A DNA stretch of 64,000 bases from Roseiarcus sp963709655 (GCA_963709655.1 CAVPXF010000052.1:1-64000); one strand, 5' to 3'. Positions 25,766-35,975 are shown, counted from the first letter of the stretch. The notes: generated from the letters alone by a model not told the origin. Translations and numbers: made by a program.

Positions 25766-28009
25766 TCAGGCCCGCAGCAGATGAGGATCGACGGGCAGAG
25801 CGCGAATTCGCGTGCCTGTGGCGGCGAAGATGGCGTTGCAGAGCGCGGGCGCGACAGGCGGAACGCCCGGCTCGCCGACGCCGCCCGGCGGCGCATGGCT
25901 GTCGACGATCGTGATGTGCGTCTCAGGCGTGATGTCGGTGCGGGCGACCAGATAGTCGGTAAAGTTGCTCTGTTGGATCTCGCCCCGCTTGATGCTGATG
26001 TTGCTGTAGAGGGCGTTGCTGAGACCCATGATGACGGCGCCTTCCATCTGCGCGCGCACCCGGTCGGGATTGACGACGAGGCCGCAGTCCACGGCCATGT
26101 CGACGCGAGGGACGCTGATCTGGCCTTGATCGTCGACAGCGACCTCGAGGACGACCGCGACATAGGTCAGGAAGCTCCGGTGGACGGCGACGCCGCGCCC
26201 GTGCCGCGCCGGCAGCTTGCCGCCCCAGCCGCTGGTCTTGGCGGCGATGTCGAGCACCGCGCGCATGCGGCCGGTATCGATCGGATACTCGTCGATCGAG
26301 GCGCCATAGTTCGGATAATTCACGCCGATCGCCGCGAGGTCGATTTTGCGCGGAGCGCCGAGGAGCCGGCGCAGATACTCCACCGGATCGGCGCCGGCCG
26401 CCGCGGCCAGTTCGTCGGCGAATGAGCACACCGCGAAGGCGTGCGGAATGTTGTAGACCGAACGATACCAGCCGATGCGGACGTGATTGGCGGCCGGGCC
26501 ATTCTCACATCGCACGTTGGCGATGTCGTACGGCATATCGGTCAGGCCTTGCTGCAATTCCCCGGCGCTGCCGTAGGTCACGTCCGGCTGAAACGTCGAT
26601 TCAATCGCCGGGAAGACCGTCCGATGAAGCCATGCGGTCGTCTCGCCGTCGGCGCCCAATCCCGCTTCCAGATGCTGGGCGGCGATGGCGTGATAGTAGT
26701 CTTGCTTGATTTCATCTTCGCGCGTCCACGTCACCTTGATCGGGGCGCCGACCATCTTCGACAGCAGCGCCGCCTCGGCGACGTAGTCCGGCTTCGACTT
26801 GCGACTGAATCCGCCGCCTAGGAGCGTCACGTTCACGGTGACGTCAGCCTCGCTGACGCCAAGCGCTTGGGCGACCGTGGTCCGGGCGCCCTGCGGGTTC
26901 TGGGTCGGGCACCAGGTCTCACACTTGCCGTCGACGTATTGAGCAACAGCGACCGGCACTTCCATTGGCGCGTGCGCGTAATAGGGAACGAAATAGTCGG
27001 CTTCGACACGCTTTGCGGCGGACTGCAACGCGCCGTCGACGTCGCCCTGCCGGCGAGCGACATGGCCGGGTTGGCGGGCGGTCGCTTCGAGAGCCGCGCG
27101 GTAGGCATCGGAGTCGTGACTGACATTCGGGCCGAAATCCCAATCGATCTTGAGCTTCTGCCGGGCTTGCTCAGCGGCCCAGGTATTGCTCGCGATGACT
27201 GCGACGCCGCCGAGCGGCAGGAAGCCGGACGGGGGAGCGGTGGCCGGGATTTCCAGCACCCGCTCGACGCCTGGCGTCGCCAGCGCGTCCGTGGCGTCGA
27301 ACGTCTTCACTTTGCCGCCATACACCGGGCATCGCTCGATTGACGCGTACTTCATGCCGGGCAAGACAATGTCGATGCCGAAGACCGCCGCGCCGCGGAC
27401 GATGTCTTTGAGGTCGACAATCGGTAGAGGCTTGCCGACGTAGCGCCAGGTCTTCGGATCTTTGAAACGCAGGTCGCTCGCAGCGGGGACCGGCAGCGCC
27501 TCAGCAACCTTCACGAGGTCGCCAAACTTGAGCCTGCGGCCCGTCGGCGAATGCACGACCGCGTGGTTCTGCGCGCGGCACTCTTGCACAGGCGCGTTCC
27601 ATATTTTTGCCGCCGCCGTTTCCAGCATCTGCCGCGCGGTGGCGCCAGCCACGCGCATGGGCTGGTAGAACTGCCGAACGCTGCGTGAGCCGTCGGTGTT
27701 CTGATCGCCGTATTTGGGATCGCCCTGAGCCTGCACGACTTTGACCCGGCTCCAGTCGGCCTCGAGTTCGTCGGCGAGCACCATGGGCAGGCCGGTACGA
27801 ATTCCGGTGCCCATTTCAGAGCGATGGGCGACGATTGTCACATCGCCGTTCTCATCGATGCTGAGGTAGACGTTCGGGGAAAACGTCTCCAGCGTCGCCG
27901 CAGAGGCGAAGGAAAATGGCCGCAGTCCGACATGAAAGCCCAGCACCAGCCCAGTCAGGCCGGCCGCGGCCTTGAGCAGATCCCGTCTGCTGAAATTCTC
28001 GATCGTCAT
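25766..28009 (-). CDS. Molybdopterin-binding large subunit, isoquinoline 1-oxidoreductase (IorB) type
   Basis: A 747-residue xanthine-dehydrogenase-family large subunit. ATG 28009 starts a twin-arginine signal (NFSRRDLLKAAAGLTGLVLGF), so the enzyme is exported folded to the periplasm or membrane face. The body has two molybdopterin-binding regions (e.g. VTLLGGGFSRKSKPDYVAEAA) and ends VGEPGVPPVAPALCNAIFAATG, where the Glu corresponds to the catalytic GE(P/S)G motif. It hydroxylates aldehydes or N-heterocycles; the substrate is unknown. The start lies two bases past the stop of the iron-sulfur subunit gene, so they form one operon. Confidence 0.92.
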   Translation of the reverse strand: MTIENFSRRDLLKAAAGLTGLVLGFHVGLRPFSFASAATLETFSPNVYLSIDENGDVTIVAHRSEMGTGIRTGLPMVLADELEADWSRVKVVQAQGDPKYGDQNTDGSRSVRQFYQPMRVAGATARQMLETAAAKIWNAPVQECRAQNHAVVHSPTGRRLKFGDLVKVAEALPVPAASDLRFKDPKTWRYVGKPLPIVDLKDIVRGAAVFGIDIVLPGMKYASIERCPVYGGKVKTFDATDALATPGVERVLEIPATAPPSGFLPLGGVAVIASNTWAAEQARQKLKIDWDFGPNVSHDSDAYRAALEATARQPGHVARRQGDVDGALQSAAKRVEADYFVPYYAHAPMEVPVAVAQYVDGKCETWCPTQNPQGARTTVAQALGVSEADVTVNVTLLGGGFSRKSKPDYVAEAALLSKMVGAPIKVTWTREDEIKQDYYHAIAAQHLEAGLGADGETTAWLHRTVFPAIESTFQPDVTYGSAGELQQGLTDMPYDIANVRCENGPAANHVRIGWYRSVYNIPHAFAVCSFADELAAAAGADPVEYLRRLLGAPRKIDLAAIGVNYPNYGASIDEYPIDTGRMRAVLDIAAKTSGWGGKLPARHGRGVAVHRSFLTYVAVVLEVAVDDQGQISVPRVDMAVDCGLVVNPDRVRAQMEGAVIMGLSNALYSNISIKRGEIQQSNFTDYLVARTDITPETHITIVDSHAPPGGVGEPGVPPVAPALCNAIFAATGTRIRALPVDPHLLRA

Positions 28010-28011
28010 GG

Positions 28012-28461
28012 TCAGATCGCCTCCGCCGCCGACTTGATCGCCGTGCGGATGCGCTGATACGTGCCGCACCGGCAGATGTTTCCGAGCATGGCGTCGGTGA
28101 TTTGCTCGTCGGTTGGTTTGGGATTCTGTTTGAGCAGGGCCGCGGCCTGCATGATCTGACCGGGCTGACAGTAGCCGCATTGCGGAACGTTGTGCGCCAT
28201 CCAGGCGAGCTGCACAGGATGCGTCCCGTCACGGCTCAGACCTTCGATCGTCGTGACTTCCTTGCCGTCGGCGTCAGCCAAGGAGGTGATGCACGAGCGC
28301 ACTGCATCGCCATCGAGATGCACGGTGCACGCGCCGCAGGCGCCGACGCCGCAGCCGAACTTCGTGCCCGTCATGCCGAGCGCGTCCCTGATCGCCCACA
28401 ACAGAGGCATCCGGGGATCGGCGTCGACGTTGATCGTTCCTCCATTGATCCGAAGTCTCAT
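28012..28461 (-). CDS. [2Fe-2S] small subunit, isoquinoline 1-oxidoreductase (IorA) type
   Basis: A 149-residue two-cluster iron-sulfur protein. The plant-type ferredoxin motif is CGVGACGACTVHLDG...C (about 37-59) and the second motif is CGYCQPGQIM...GNICRCGTY (about 98-135). It passes electrons from the molybdenum subunit to a cytochrome or other acceptor; no FAD subunit gene is present, as usual for Ior-type enzymes. ATG 28461 follows AAAGGAGA. The large-subunit gene starts immediately downstream. Confidence 0.95.
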   Translation of the reverse strand: MRLRINGGTINVDADPRMPLLWAIRDALGMTGTKFGCGVGACGACTVHLDGDAVRSCITSLADADGKEVTTIEGLSRDGTHPVQLAWMAHNVPQCGYCQPGQIMQAAALLKQNPKPTDEQITDAMLGNICRCGTYQRIRTAIKSAAEAI

Positions 28462-28568
28462 GGCGTTGTCTCCTTTGAACATTCGAGGCGACGACCAGCG
28501 GGCGCCTGTCGGAGATGGACGTTTCGCCAAACATCAGAAGGCGGAGCCGCACGACGCCTTGGCCAAAC

Positions 28569-29558
28569 TCAATTGACTTTGCGGGGAAGGCTCGCTTGCA
28601 GTCCGGCTTCCTCAGCCGCAATCAAGCCCAGCGCGCTCCAGTCGAGATCGGCGTAGCCGCGCGCGATTCCTGTGATGAGCCGGTCTCGCACAACGTCGAC
28701 CGTTGGCATCGGGGCGGCGGCGCTCTCCGCCTCGGCGAGCGCCAGGCGCACGTCCTTGAGCACCAGGGGCAAGACAAATCCCGGCGCGTAGGACTGACTG
28801 ACGATCTTGTCGCCATAGATCTTGTGCGCGCGTCCGCCGAACATCGTGCTTGTCATGATGTCGATGAAGCTCTTGGGGTCGAGTCCGCGCTTCAGCGCCA
28901 CAGCGACGACTTCTCCGAGGACCTCGAGCGTGGTCGCAGTCATCATGTTGCCGAGCAGCTTGACGAGGTTTGCGTGCGGAGGCTCGGCGCCGACGACAAA
29001 TGTCCTTTGTCCAAGGCTGTCGAACAGCGGCCGGCAGCGCTCGACATCGGCTGGGGCGCCGGCGGCGACGATGAAGAGCTGGCGCGCCTTGGCCGCGTCC
29101 GGATTGCCAAAGACCGGGGCCGCGACGTAGCCTTGCCCGCGACGGGCATGCTCCGCCGCGAGGCGAGACGCAGTGGACGTGCTGATTGTGCTCATGGAAA
29201 GATGAATGGCGCCGCGCTTCAGTCCGGTGACGAGACCCTGAGCGTTGTCTCGCCCGATGACGACGTCGCGAACGGCGTCGTCGTCGGGCAGCATGCTGAT
29301 CACCACCTCGCAGTCGTATAGCTTGCTGAATTCTGTTGTCGGCTCGAGACCGAACGTCGCGAGCTTGTCCATCTGATCCGGGCGGCGGACATAGGCTATC
29401 ACTCGATGTCCGGCAAGGACGAGGTTTGCCGCCATCATCGTCCCCATGTGACCGAGGCCGACAAAGCCGATTTCGCCTCCAATCGACCGGCCGGCAAGAG
29501 GCTTAGCCTCCGACGCTTGAAAGCCCGCGAGAGTGGAGATGGATTGGTCTTCGGACAT
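28569..29558 (-). CDS. NAD(P)-dependent beta-hydroxyacid dehydrogenase (3-hydroxyisobutyrate dehydrogenase family)
   Basis: A 329-residue two-domain protein. The Rossmann motif is GFVGLGHMGTMMAANL (about 31-46), the substrate motif is GAIHLSMSTIST, and the catalytic Lys lies in HANLVKLLGNMM (about 200-211). These are the hallmarks of 3-hydroxyisobutyrate and tartronate-semialdehyde-type reductases. ATG 29558 follows GGAAAG; an N-terminal extension of about 28 residues precedes the Rossmann fold. It lies about 100 bases upstream of the iron-sulfur subunit on the same strand. The substrate is not determined. Confidence 0.9.
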   Translation of the reverse strand: MSEDQSISTLAGFQASEAKPLAGRSIGGEIGFVGLGHMGTMMAANLVLAGHRVIAYVRRPDQMDKLATFGLEPTTEFSKLYDCEVVISMLPDDDAVRDVVIGRDNAQGLVTGLKRGAIHLSMSTISTSTASRLAAEHARRGQGYVAAPVFGNPDAAKARQLFIVAAGAPADVERCRPLFDSLGQRTFVVGAEPPHANLVKLLGNMMTATTLEVLGEVVAVALKRGLDPKSFIDIMTSTMFGGRAHKIYGDKIVSQSYAPGFVLPLVLKDVRLALAEAESAAAPMPTVDVVRDRLITGIARGYADLDWSALGLIAAEEAGLQASLPRKVN

Positions 29559-29676
29559 GAGTTCTTTCCTGATTGCGGGCCTGCGCGATCCGCAAGCCGT
29601 TGATGTCTTGCGACTTATCGCGAACCTCATGCTCTTCCTGGGGAAGACGAACGGCCCGCGTCGAGGATGTCGGCGT

Positions 29677-29850
29677 CTACTGCTGTTCCTGCGACATTTG
29701 GCGGGCGATCGTATGAATATCGGCGCGATCAATGCCAATGTCGTGGAGCTCGTGAGTTGAGTAACTGGAAAGCTCCTTGAGTACGGTCCTGTAGGTCCGG
29801 CGCCGGCGAAAGAAGCGCGCGAGCGAGAGCATTTGCATGATCGGTTCCAT
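29677..29850 (-). CDS. DUF1127 mini-protein
   Basis: A 57-residue arginine-rich protein with the DUF1127 pattern FFRRRRTYRTVLKELSSYSTHELHDIGIDRADIHTIAR. ATG 29850 gives MEPIMQMLSLARFF; the internal ATG 29838 is an alternative. It is similar in role to the copy at 24126-24296 but only about one third identical by eye. It stands alone between a dehydrogenase gene and the sensor kinase. Confidence 0.88.
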   Translation of the reverse strand: MEPIMQMLSLARFFRRRRTYRTVLKELSSYSTHELHDIGIDRADIHTIARQMSQEQQ

Positions 29851-30348
29851 TTCGTGGCTTCTTGGTCGCGAACGAATGCGTTTGAGTTGTGGTGTTGCGT
29901 CGGTGGTCAATCTACGTTCCTCGCGCAATTATTCCATCCTACATTGGTGCTCTGAGATCTATTGTTGGTTTGGAGAAAGCAAACCTTCGTATGATCGGCG
30001 CGTGATCGCCGCCCATGCCGTGCTCGTGAGCGGCCGGAGACGAAAATGGAAGCGACGGCGCTGCTATGTCGCCGCGGCAGTTTCCTGGAGCTCGCGACGA
30101 AGACGCTGTCCGCCCCGCCAAGTTAGGCGGCGTCGGGATCCGCGAGATTCAAACTCTTGCTCGAACTGGAGGACGTGCGCCTCGCACTCGACGAGCGGCT
30201 GGCGCTCGCATGTGCGCTCAAGGATGATTTCCTTGACGCGACGGCGATCCCAATTGGATGGCGTTCGCCAAAACCGCCCTGCGTCGGTCCGGGTTGAGTT
30301 AAACGCCGCGCATGCGCCAGGGAGCCTGCCCGTCACAGCGCTACGTTG
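29851..30348. other. Intergenic, no gene recognised
   Basis: About 500 bases between the DUF1127 gene and the end of the sensor kinase. Leftward frames exist but have no recognised similarity or good ribosome site. It presumably carries the DUF1127 promoter. Confidence 0.35.
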
Positions 30349-32515
30349 TCAGGCCTTGTCCGCATCGCTGACCGCCGTCGGCAAGGTGAACTGGAAGATG
30401 GCGCCGTTTGGTCGATTCGGCGACGCCCACAGTCGGCCGCCATGCGCGTCGATGATCGAACGACAGATCGACAATCCCATCCCCATGCCGTCTGGCTTGG
30501 TGGTGAAGAATGCCTCGAAGAGTCGGTCCGCCTGCGCGAGATCGAGGCCGGGACCCGAATCCTCAACCGCGACCACCACATGGCCGGAATCGCCATTCGC
30601 AGATCTGACCTTGAGCCGCCGCTGCCCGCGCTTGGAATCGGCCATCGCCTCGATGCCGTTCATGATCAAATTCAGTATGACCTGCTGAAGCTGAACCCGA
30701 TCGCCAACGACGGAATTGAGATTGGAGGGCAGCGAGGTTTCGATCCCGACGCCATGGCGGCGGAACTCGGCGCCCATGAGGACGATCACCTCTCCGATCA
30801 GGTCGTTGATATCGAGTGAGACCATTTCCGGCGCCGACTTGCGCGTCAGGGCGCGGATGCTCTTGATGATATCGGCCGCGCGGTGGCCGTTTCTCACGAT
30901 GCGCGCCGCAGCGCGCCGCGCTTCCTCGAGATTCGCGCGCTGCGCGTCGAGCCAAAGCACGCAGGCATCTGCATTCGTGATGATTGCGGCAAGCGGCTGA
31001 TTGATCTCGTGCGCGATGGATGCAGTGAGCTGACCCATCGTACTCAACCGCGACGCCCGTTCGAGATCGGCCAGTGCGCTCCGCAGGGCTTCCTCTCCAA
31101 GCCGGCGCTCGGTGACGTCCATGACCGTGCCGATGAATTCGGCGCCGTTAGCGCCGTTGGCGGCTAAGCGCCCCAGACTATGCACATATTTTATCAAGCC
31201 ATCGGGGGTTACGATGCGAATGTCGTATTCGAAGTCGCTGCCGTTGCGAACCGCTGTCTGCAACATGTCTTCGAAGGCCGTACGATCATCAGGATGAATG
31301 CGGTCCACAAATACCGTGTAGGACGGCGTCGTTGTCTTTGGATCCAATCCGAAAATGCGAAAATGTTCGGCCGACCACGACGCCTCGCCCGTGGTCACGT
31401 TCCAGGCCCAGCTTCCCGTTCGGCTGATTTTTTGGCCTTCGGCCAGAAAAGCCTCGCTGCGGCGCAGCTCGTCCTCCGCGCGCCGACGTTTCACGTTTTC
31501 GCGCTCCAACGCCATCCTGGCGAGGTGCTGTTCCGTCACGTCGACGAGCGTGCCCACGAACTCGACGACCTCGCCGTCTTTGTCGATGACGGGATGTCCG
31601 ACACTATGAAGATAACGCAGGGTCCGGTCCGGCGCAGGAATCCGCCAGTCGGCCTCAAAGTCCGTCCTTTCCCGGATCGCAGTGTCGAGAATCTTGATGA
31701 AATTCGCGCGATCTTCCGGAAGAATCTTCTGCAGGGCGGTTTCGAAGGATTGCGCGTCCTTCTCTGGATCCAGGCCAAAAATCCGGTAATGCTCAGGTGA
31801 CCAATAGACGTTCTCGCGGGTTGCGACATTCCACGCCCAGCTTCCCGTGTGGGTCAGCCTCTGTCCCTCCTCTAGATACGCCTCGATGCGACGCAATTCC
31901 GCCTCCACCCGGGCGCGTTCCACCCGGGTCCGGATCGCCATCACCCCATACGCGAGGTCATTGGCGAGTTCGGTGAAATGCGAACGCGTCTGCTCGTCGA
32001 AAGCGTGCGGCCGGTCGGCGTAGAGGGTGAGGGCGCCGAACGCGGTCCCCTCGGCCTTCAACGGGAGCGCGATCGAGGATTCATAGCCGCGCCCGAGCGC
32101 CTCATCGCGCCAGGGCTGGAAGCGCGGGTCGGTCGCGATATCATCGGCCCAGCAGAGCTCGCCGGTTCGAATGGCGACGCCCGTTGGCCCCTGCCCGGTG
32201 GGGCCGTCGGTCCAGCTCACATCGATGAGATCGAGATATCCATCGTCGAATCCAGCGCACGCAATCCGCCGGATTTTCCGCGCCACGTTCTCTTCGCGAT
32301 ACCCGACCCAGGCCATCCGCATGCCGCCATCCTCGACCAGGATTCGGCAAATGGCCTGCTACCAGCTCGATCTCCTCTGTGGCGCGAACGAGCGCTTCGT
32401 TGCAACGATTGATGGTTCGTAGGGTGCGGTTGGCCTCCCTCAGCTGTTCCTCGACGCGCATGCGCTCCGCGATTTCAGCGAGCAGCCTTTCTTTCGTGGG
32501 CACGTCTAGCGTCAT
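30349..32515 (-). pseudogene. GAF-PAS-PAS sensor histidine kinase, single-base frameshift
   Basis: A cytoplasmic sensor kinase of 721 residues once one base is removed. N-terminal frame: MTLDVPTKERLLAEIAERMR...NEALVRATEEIEL. The following frame restarts QAICRILVEDGGMRMAWVGY and runs through a GAF domain (about 50-200), two PAS domains with GSWAWNV openings (about 235-350, 370-490), HisKA (SIAHEINQPLAAI, phospho-His) and HATPase_c (NLIMNGIEA; DSGPGL; GMGMGLSI). Deleting one base at about 32360 joins them. Translation from an internal start would lose only part of the GAF domain, so residual function is possible. REC and FixJ-like genes follow upstream on the same strand. Confidence 0.85.
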
Positions 32516-32775
32516 GGGGAAGTTTCCTCATGAAGTGAGTCGGTCGCCGCCGAGGCCAATCGCCAGCTCGTAGCGCTTGAGCACTCTTCCCAGCTAACGA
32601 GCCACCGAACTGCCCTGCGCTTCAGGCATCCTCTACCGCTCTCTTCCGAAGTCAACGGAGCTCGGCCTGACCAACCGGATGCCTCCGACCAGTTCGGCCT
32701 CGATAATAGGCTTGTTCATGGAGTGAATGCGGCGCCCGTCAGTTTTACCCGTCTTCTCGGCCGGCCCCGCAGACT

Positions 32776-33165
32776 TCAGCGTGACTGCGTTGCGAGCGCC
32801 TGGCGCAATAGGTCGATCATGGCCGCGCAACGAAATGGCTTTTCGAGACAAGCGAGCGCGCCTCCGGCTTCGGCGCGACTTCGAATGGTTGGTTCGGGAA
32901 ACGCCGTGACGAAGATGATTGGAATGCGGCTTCCTCGCGCGATCAGGCGATCCTGAAGATCAAGGCCATTCATGCCGGGCATCTGCACGTCGGTGATCAG
33001 GCACGCGCTGTCGTCGACCCGTGGCGAGCGCAGGAAATCGTCAGCGGATTCGAATGCGAAGGCGACGAAGCCGAGCGACCTCACGAGGCTCTCCATTGCG
33101 GCGCGAACTGACGCGTCGTCATCGACAATCGAAACGATCAGAGACTTTGACACGCGAGCGACCAC
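32776..33165 (-). CDS. Stand-alone response-regulator receiver domain (FixJ-like)
   Basis: A 129-residue receiver domain without an output domain. SIVDDDASVR carries the acidic pair, LITDVQMPGMNGLDLQ the phospho-acceptor Asp (about residue 59), FVTAF the Thr and EKPF the Lys. Such single-domain regulators pass phosphate or titrate a kinase. It starts at GTG 33165; the start is not firmly fixed. Its place between a PAS kinase and a FixJ-like regulator suggests a three-part phosphorelay. Confidence 0.88.
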   Translation of the reverse strand: MVARVSKSLIVSIVDDDASVRAAMESLVRSLGFVAFAFESADDFLRSPRVDDSACLITDVQMPGMNGLDLQDRLIARGSRIPIIFVTAFPEPTIRSRAEAGGALACLEKPFRCAAMIDLLRQALATQSR

Positions 33166-33232
33166 CCTTCTGCGTGCTGAGGCCCTGGGATGAATGGCCA
33201 GGCGCGCAGCGAAGAGCCCGCCAATGCGCCGA

Positions 33233-33905
33233 TCACCAAAAAAATGAAATCATACAGACGTTTATTCCTTGGATGTCTCCGTTTGACGCAGCTCGAGAGC
33301 TTCGGCCGCCCTGCACGAGGTCCGCCAGGGATCGCACGCCCATCTTCCTCATGATGTGACCTCGATGGATCTTGACGGTGATTTCACTGAGCCCGAGTTC
33401 GGCCGCCACCTGTTTGTTCATCAGCCCTGCGGTGACAAGCGTCATGATCTCCCGCTCGCGCGTCGTAAGCGACTCGAACAGTCCCCGGAGTTCGGCGAGC
33501 GACTTTTCGCTGTCGCGTCGCTTTCGGTCCCGTTCGATCGCCTGCGCAACGGCGTCGAGCATGTCCTGATGGCGGAATGGCTTCGTCAGGAAATCGACCG
33601 CTCCTGCTTTCATGGCCCGGACGGACATGGGGATGTCTCCATGGCCCGTTATCATGACAATGGGAACGTGAATATTCGCCTTGGCCAGTTGAGCCTGGAA
33701 ATCGAGGCCGCCAACTCCGGGCAGCCTGATGTCGAGCACAATACAGCATGGCGCCTCCGGCAGCTTGTGCTGCAAGAATTCCGCGGTCGAGGCGAACAGT
33801 CTCGAGCTCAAGGCCGACCGATCGAAACAAGCTGCTCAACGCATCGCGGACCTCAGGGTCGTCATCGACGACGAGGACCGATTGGCGTCTCGGGAAGCGC
33901 GTCAT
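33233..33905 (-). pseudogene. FixJ-family response regulator, single-base frameshift
   Basis: Two frames make a full 223-residue FixJ-type regulator. The first frame begins at ATG 33905 with QSVLVVDDDPEVRDALSSLF and VGLELET. The second continues FASTAEFLQHKLPEAPCCIV, then LDIRLPGVGGLDF, MITGHGDIPMSVRAMKAGA and FLTKPF. The LuxR-type helix-turn-helix is LTTREREIMTLVTAGLMNKQ followed by VAAELGLSEITVKIHRGHIM. Removing the extra base at about 33798 gives GLELETFASTAEFLQ, exactly the family pattern. Starting from an internal codon would lose the acidic pocket, so the broken form should not accept phosphate. Confidence 0.85.
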
Positions 33906-34450
33906 TCTGCTTGGACGGCCTTCGCTGCGTCACGATTGATCCCTCCCGCGCGGAGGTCCGGCTGCCTGGATCGCTATGCCGCCCGTGCGTCGCACGGAGA
34001 CTTGCGACCGCGCGCCTGGGCTTCGCTCATCAGCCCGCAGGTTGAAGGTCCAATGTCTATGCCGCCGGGGCTGATCCCTAAGGATGACATTGAACTAGGC
34101 GCGAGTTGATGTCCCTGACGATGGCTCGCTGCCTCCCGGACTGGGGGCTGCGGCGACACTGCCATATCGACCGCTAGGGCCGTGCGGCTTCCCGTTCGGT
34201 CGGCCGCCGCGCTGATTCCTTAGACCGGACGGCGGAGAAGTGCCGCCAGGAGGTCGGATCGAAGCCGACTTGGCGCAAGGATCATACCAAGGTTTGATTT
34301 TGCGAAACAAACAAGTCGCCCTAATGATCCGATGTAGGATGGCGTAAACGTGCGAGCGACTTAGATTGATCGGCATTCAGCGTCCAGAACAGCTGAACGG
34401 CAACAGTTTACGCACTTAAGCGTTGCGTTCAAGTAAAGGAGCACTCAGTC
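33906..34450. other. Intergenic, no gene recognised
   Basis: About 545 bases upstream of the FixJ-like gene. Frames on both strands lack recognised similarity. It should contain the promoter of the leftward regulator and that of the small rightward gene at 34451, whose AAAGGAG site lies at its right edge. Confidence 0.35.
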
Positions 34451-34636
34451 ATGTTACCCAATCGGGACGAGTTGGATTGCCTGCGGAAGCAGGCGTTCGG
34501 CGAGGGCGTTCGTTCGCCAATCGAGCGCTCGTCGCTCAACGCGCTCACGGATATGGGCCTCACCGTCGAGCAGATCGCACGGTATTTTTCCGTCGATCCG
34601 GTTGAGGTTCAGGCCTTCCTTAAACCGACTAGGTAG
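34451..34636 (+). CDS. Small protein, putative helix-turn-helix-like
   Basis: A 61-residue protein with an AAAGGAGC ribosome site about ten bases before ATG 34451. It reads MLPNRDELDCLRKQAFGEGV then a segment LTDMGLTVEQIARYFSVDPVEVQAFL whose pattern (helix, turn at GLT, IARYFSVDP, second helix) resembles a short helix-turn-helix. No named family recognised. It is isolated between a regulator cluster and tRNA-Ser. Confidence 0.65.
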   Translation: MLPNRDELDCLRKQAFGEGVRSPIERSSLNALTDMGLTVEQIARYFSVDPVEVQAFLKPTR

Positions 34637-34757
34637 TCGCGGCGATCCGGCGAGCGGTTTCTCGGACGATACGAAAACAATGTTGGGGCAAATATTGGCG
34701 CAAAGAGCCCATCGATTACGAAAATTTTAATGATTACAATTAGTTACAGAGGCATAC

Positions 34758-34847
34758 TGGCGGAGAGGGAGGGATTCGAACCCCCGGTACGCTTGCACGT
34801 ACTCCGCATTTCGAGTGCGGCGCGATCGACCACTCTGCCACCTCTCC
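34758..34847 (-). tRNA. tRNA-Ser (anticodon CGA)
   Basis: A class II tRNA of 90 nt read leftward. The acceptor stem is GGAGAGG / CCTCTCC, the D-arm starts TGGCAGAGTGG, the anticodon loop is ACTCGAAAT with CGA in the centre, a long variable arm follows, and the T-loop is GGTTCGAATCC. The 3' CCA is encoded (34758-34760), after discriminator G. It decodes UCG. Confidence 0.97.
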
Positions 34848-34949
34848 GGGGCTTGCAACGAAAGGCGAGAGCCTCCCGCCGGGTCGCGCGGGCGATACCA
34901 CGAACCGGGTTCCGTTCGCAAGGCTCACGCCCTGCGCCCCTTCGCGCGA

Positions 34950-35975
34950 TCACCGCCGTCCTTCGATCTCGTCGATCGCAAGTCGCGCCATCATCGGAAC
35001 GGCTTGTCCGTATTGCCGGGCGCGCTCGGGGTTCGAGGCGTTGCCGTCGAGCGACCGCTTGAAGACTCCTTGCGCGATCGCCGCGATGCGAAAGAAGCTG
35101 AAGGCGAGAAGGAAAGTCCAGTCCGGAATGTCTTTAAGCCCCGCCCGGCGGCAATAAGCTTCGACATATTCGGCCTCGGTCGGAACGCCGATCGCCTCAC
35201 GATCGACGCCGCCAAGACCGTTCCAGCTGTTTGGCAGCCGCCAATACATGCACTGGTAGGCGAGGTCGGCGAACGGATGTCCGATTGTCGAAAGCTCCCA
35301 GTCGAGCACGGCGAGAAGCCGCGCCGAGTGGGCGTCGAAGATCATGTTGTCGATCCGCCAGTCGCCATGCACGAGCGAGACGCGGCCGTCGTCCGGCGGG
35401 ACATTGGGGCCGAGCCAGGCGAGCAGACGCTCCATGTCCTCGACCCGCTCTGTCGCACTCGCCCGGTATTGCTCGGTCCAGCGCTGCATCTGGCGGGCGA
35501 AGTAGGAGCCCGGCTTGCCGAAGTCGGCGAGGCCCACCGCGGCGACGTCGATCGCGTGCAGTCGCGCGAGGCCTTCGTTCATGGCGTCGAAGATGGGCGC
35601 GCGCTCCTCGCGCTCGAGGTCCGGCAGCGCCGGGTTCCAGAAGATCCTGCCCTCGACATGCGCCATCACGTAGAAGGCCGTGCCGATCACGCTGTCGTCG
35701 TTGCAGAGCGCCAGCGCGCGGGGGGCCGGAAAGCCGACACGCTCGACCGCCTTGAGCACCCGGAACTCGCGCTCGATCATATGCGCGCTTTTCAAAAGCT
35801 TGCCGGGGGGCTTGCGACGCAGCACGTAGCGACCGCTTTCCGCCTCGACCAGGTAGGTCGGGTTCGACTGCCCGGAAGGGAACTTCCTCGCCTTCGACGG
35901 CCCGCGAAAGCCTTCGACCTCGGCCAACGCCCAGGCGTCGAACCCGGCCATGTCTTCAGGAAAAGCCCCGCTCAT
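34950..35975 (-). CDS. Phosphotransferase family protein (APH/ACAD10-11-like)
   Basis: A 341-residue aminoglycoside-phosphotransferase-fold kinase. FPSGQSNPTYLVEAESGRYVLRRKPPG is the nucleotide loop with Lys. SLVHGDWRIDNMIFD (about 207-221) is the Brenner motif with catalytic Asp, and AVLDWELSTIGHPFADLAY holds the metal-binding Asp. This subfamily is fused or linked to acyl-CoA dehydrogenases of the ACAD10/11 type, which act on 4-hydroxyacyl-CoAs through phosphorylation. Its start overlaps the stop of the dehydrogenase gene by four bases (ATGA), so the pair is translationally coupled and supports that function. Confidence 0.92.
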   Translation of the reverse strand: MSGAFPEDMAGFDAWALAEVEGFRGPSKARKFPSGQSNPTYLVEAESGRYVLRRKPPGKLLKSAHMIEREFRVLKAVERVGFPAPRALALCNDDSVIGTAFYVMAHVEGRIFWNPALPDLEREERAPIFDAMNEGLARLHAIDVAAVGLADFGKPGSYFARQMQRWTEQYRASATERVEDMERLLAWLGPNVPPDDGRVSLVHGDWRIDNMIFDAHSARLLAVLDWELSTIGHPFADLAYQCMYWRLPNSWNGLGGVDREAIGVPTEAEYVEAYCRRAGLKDIPDWTFLLAFSFFRIAAIAQGVFKRSLDGNASNPERARQYGQAVPMMARLAIDEIEGRR

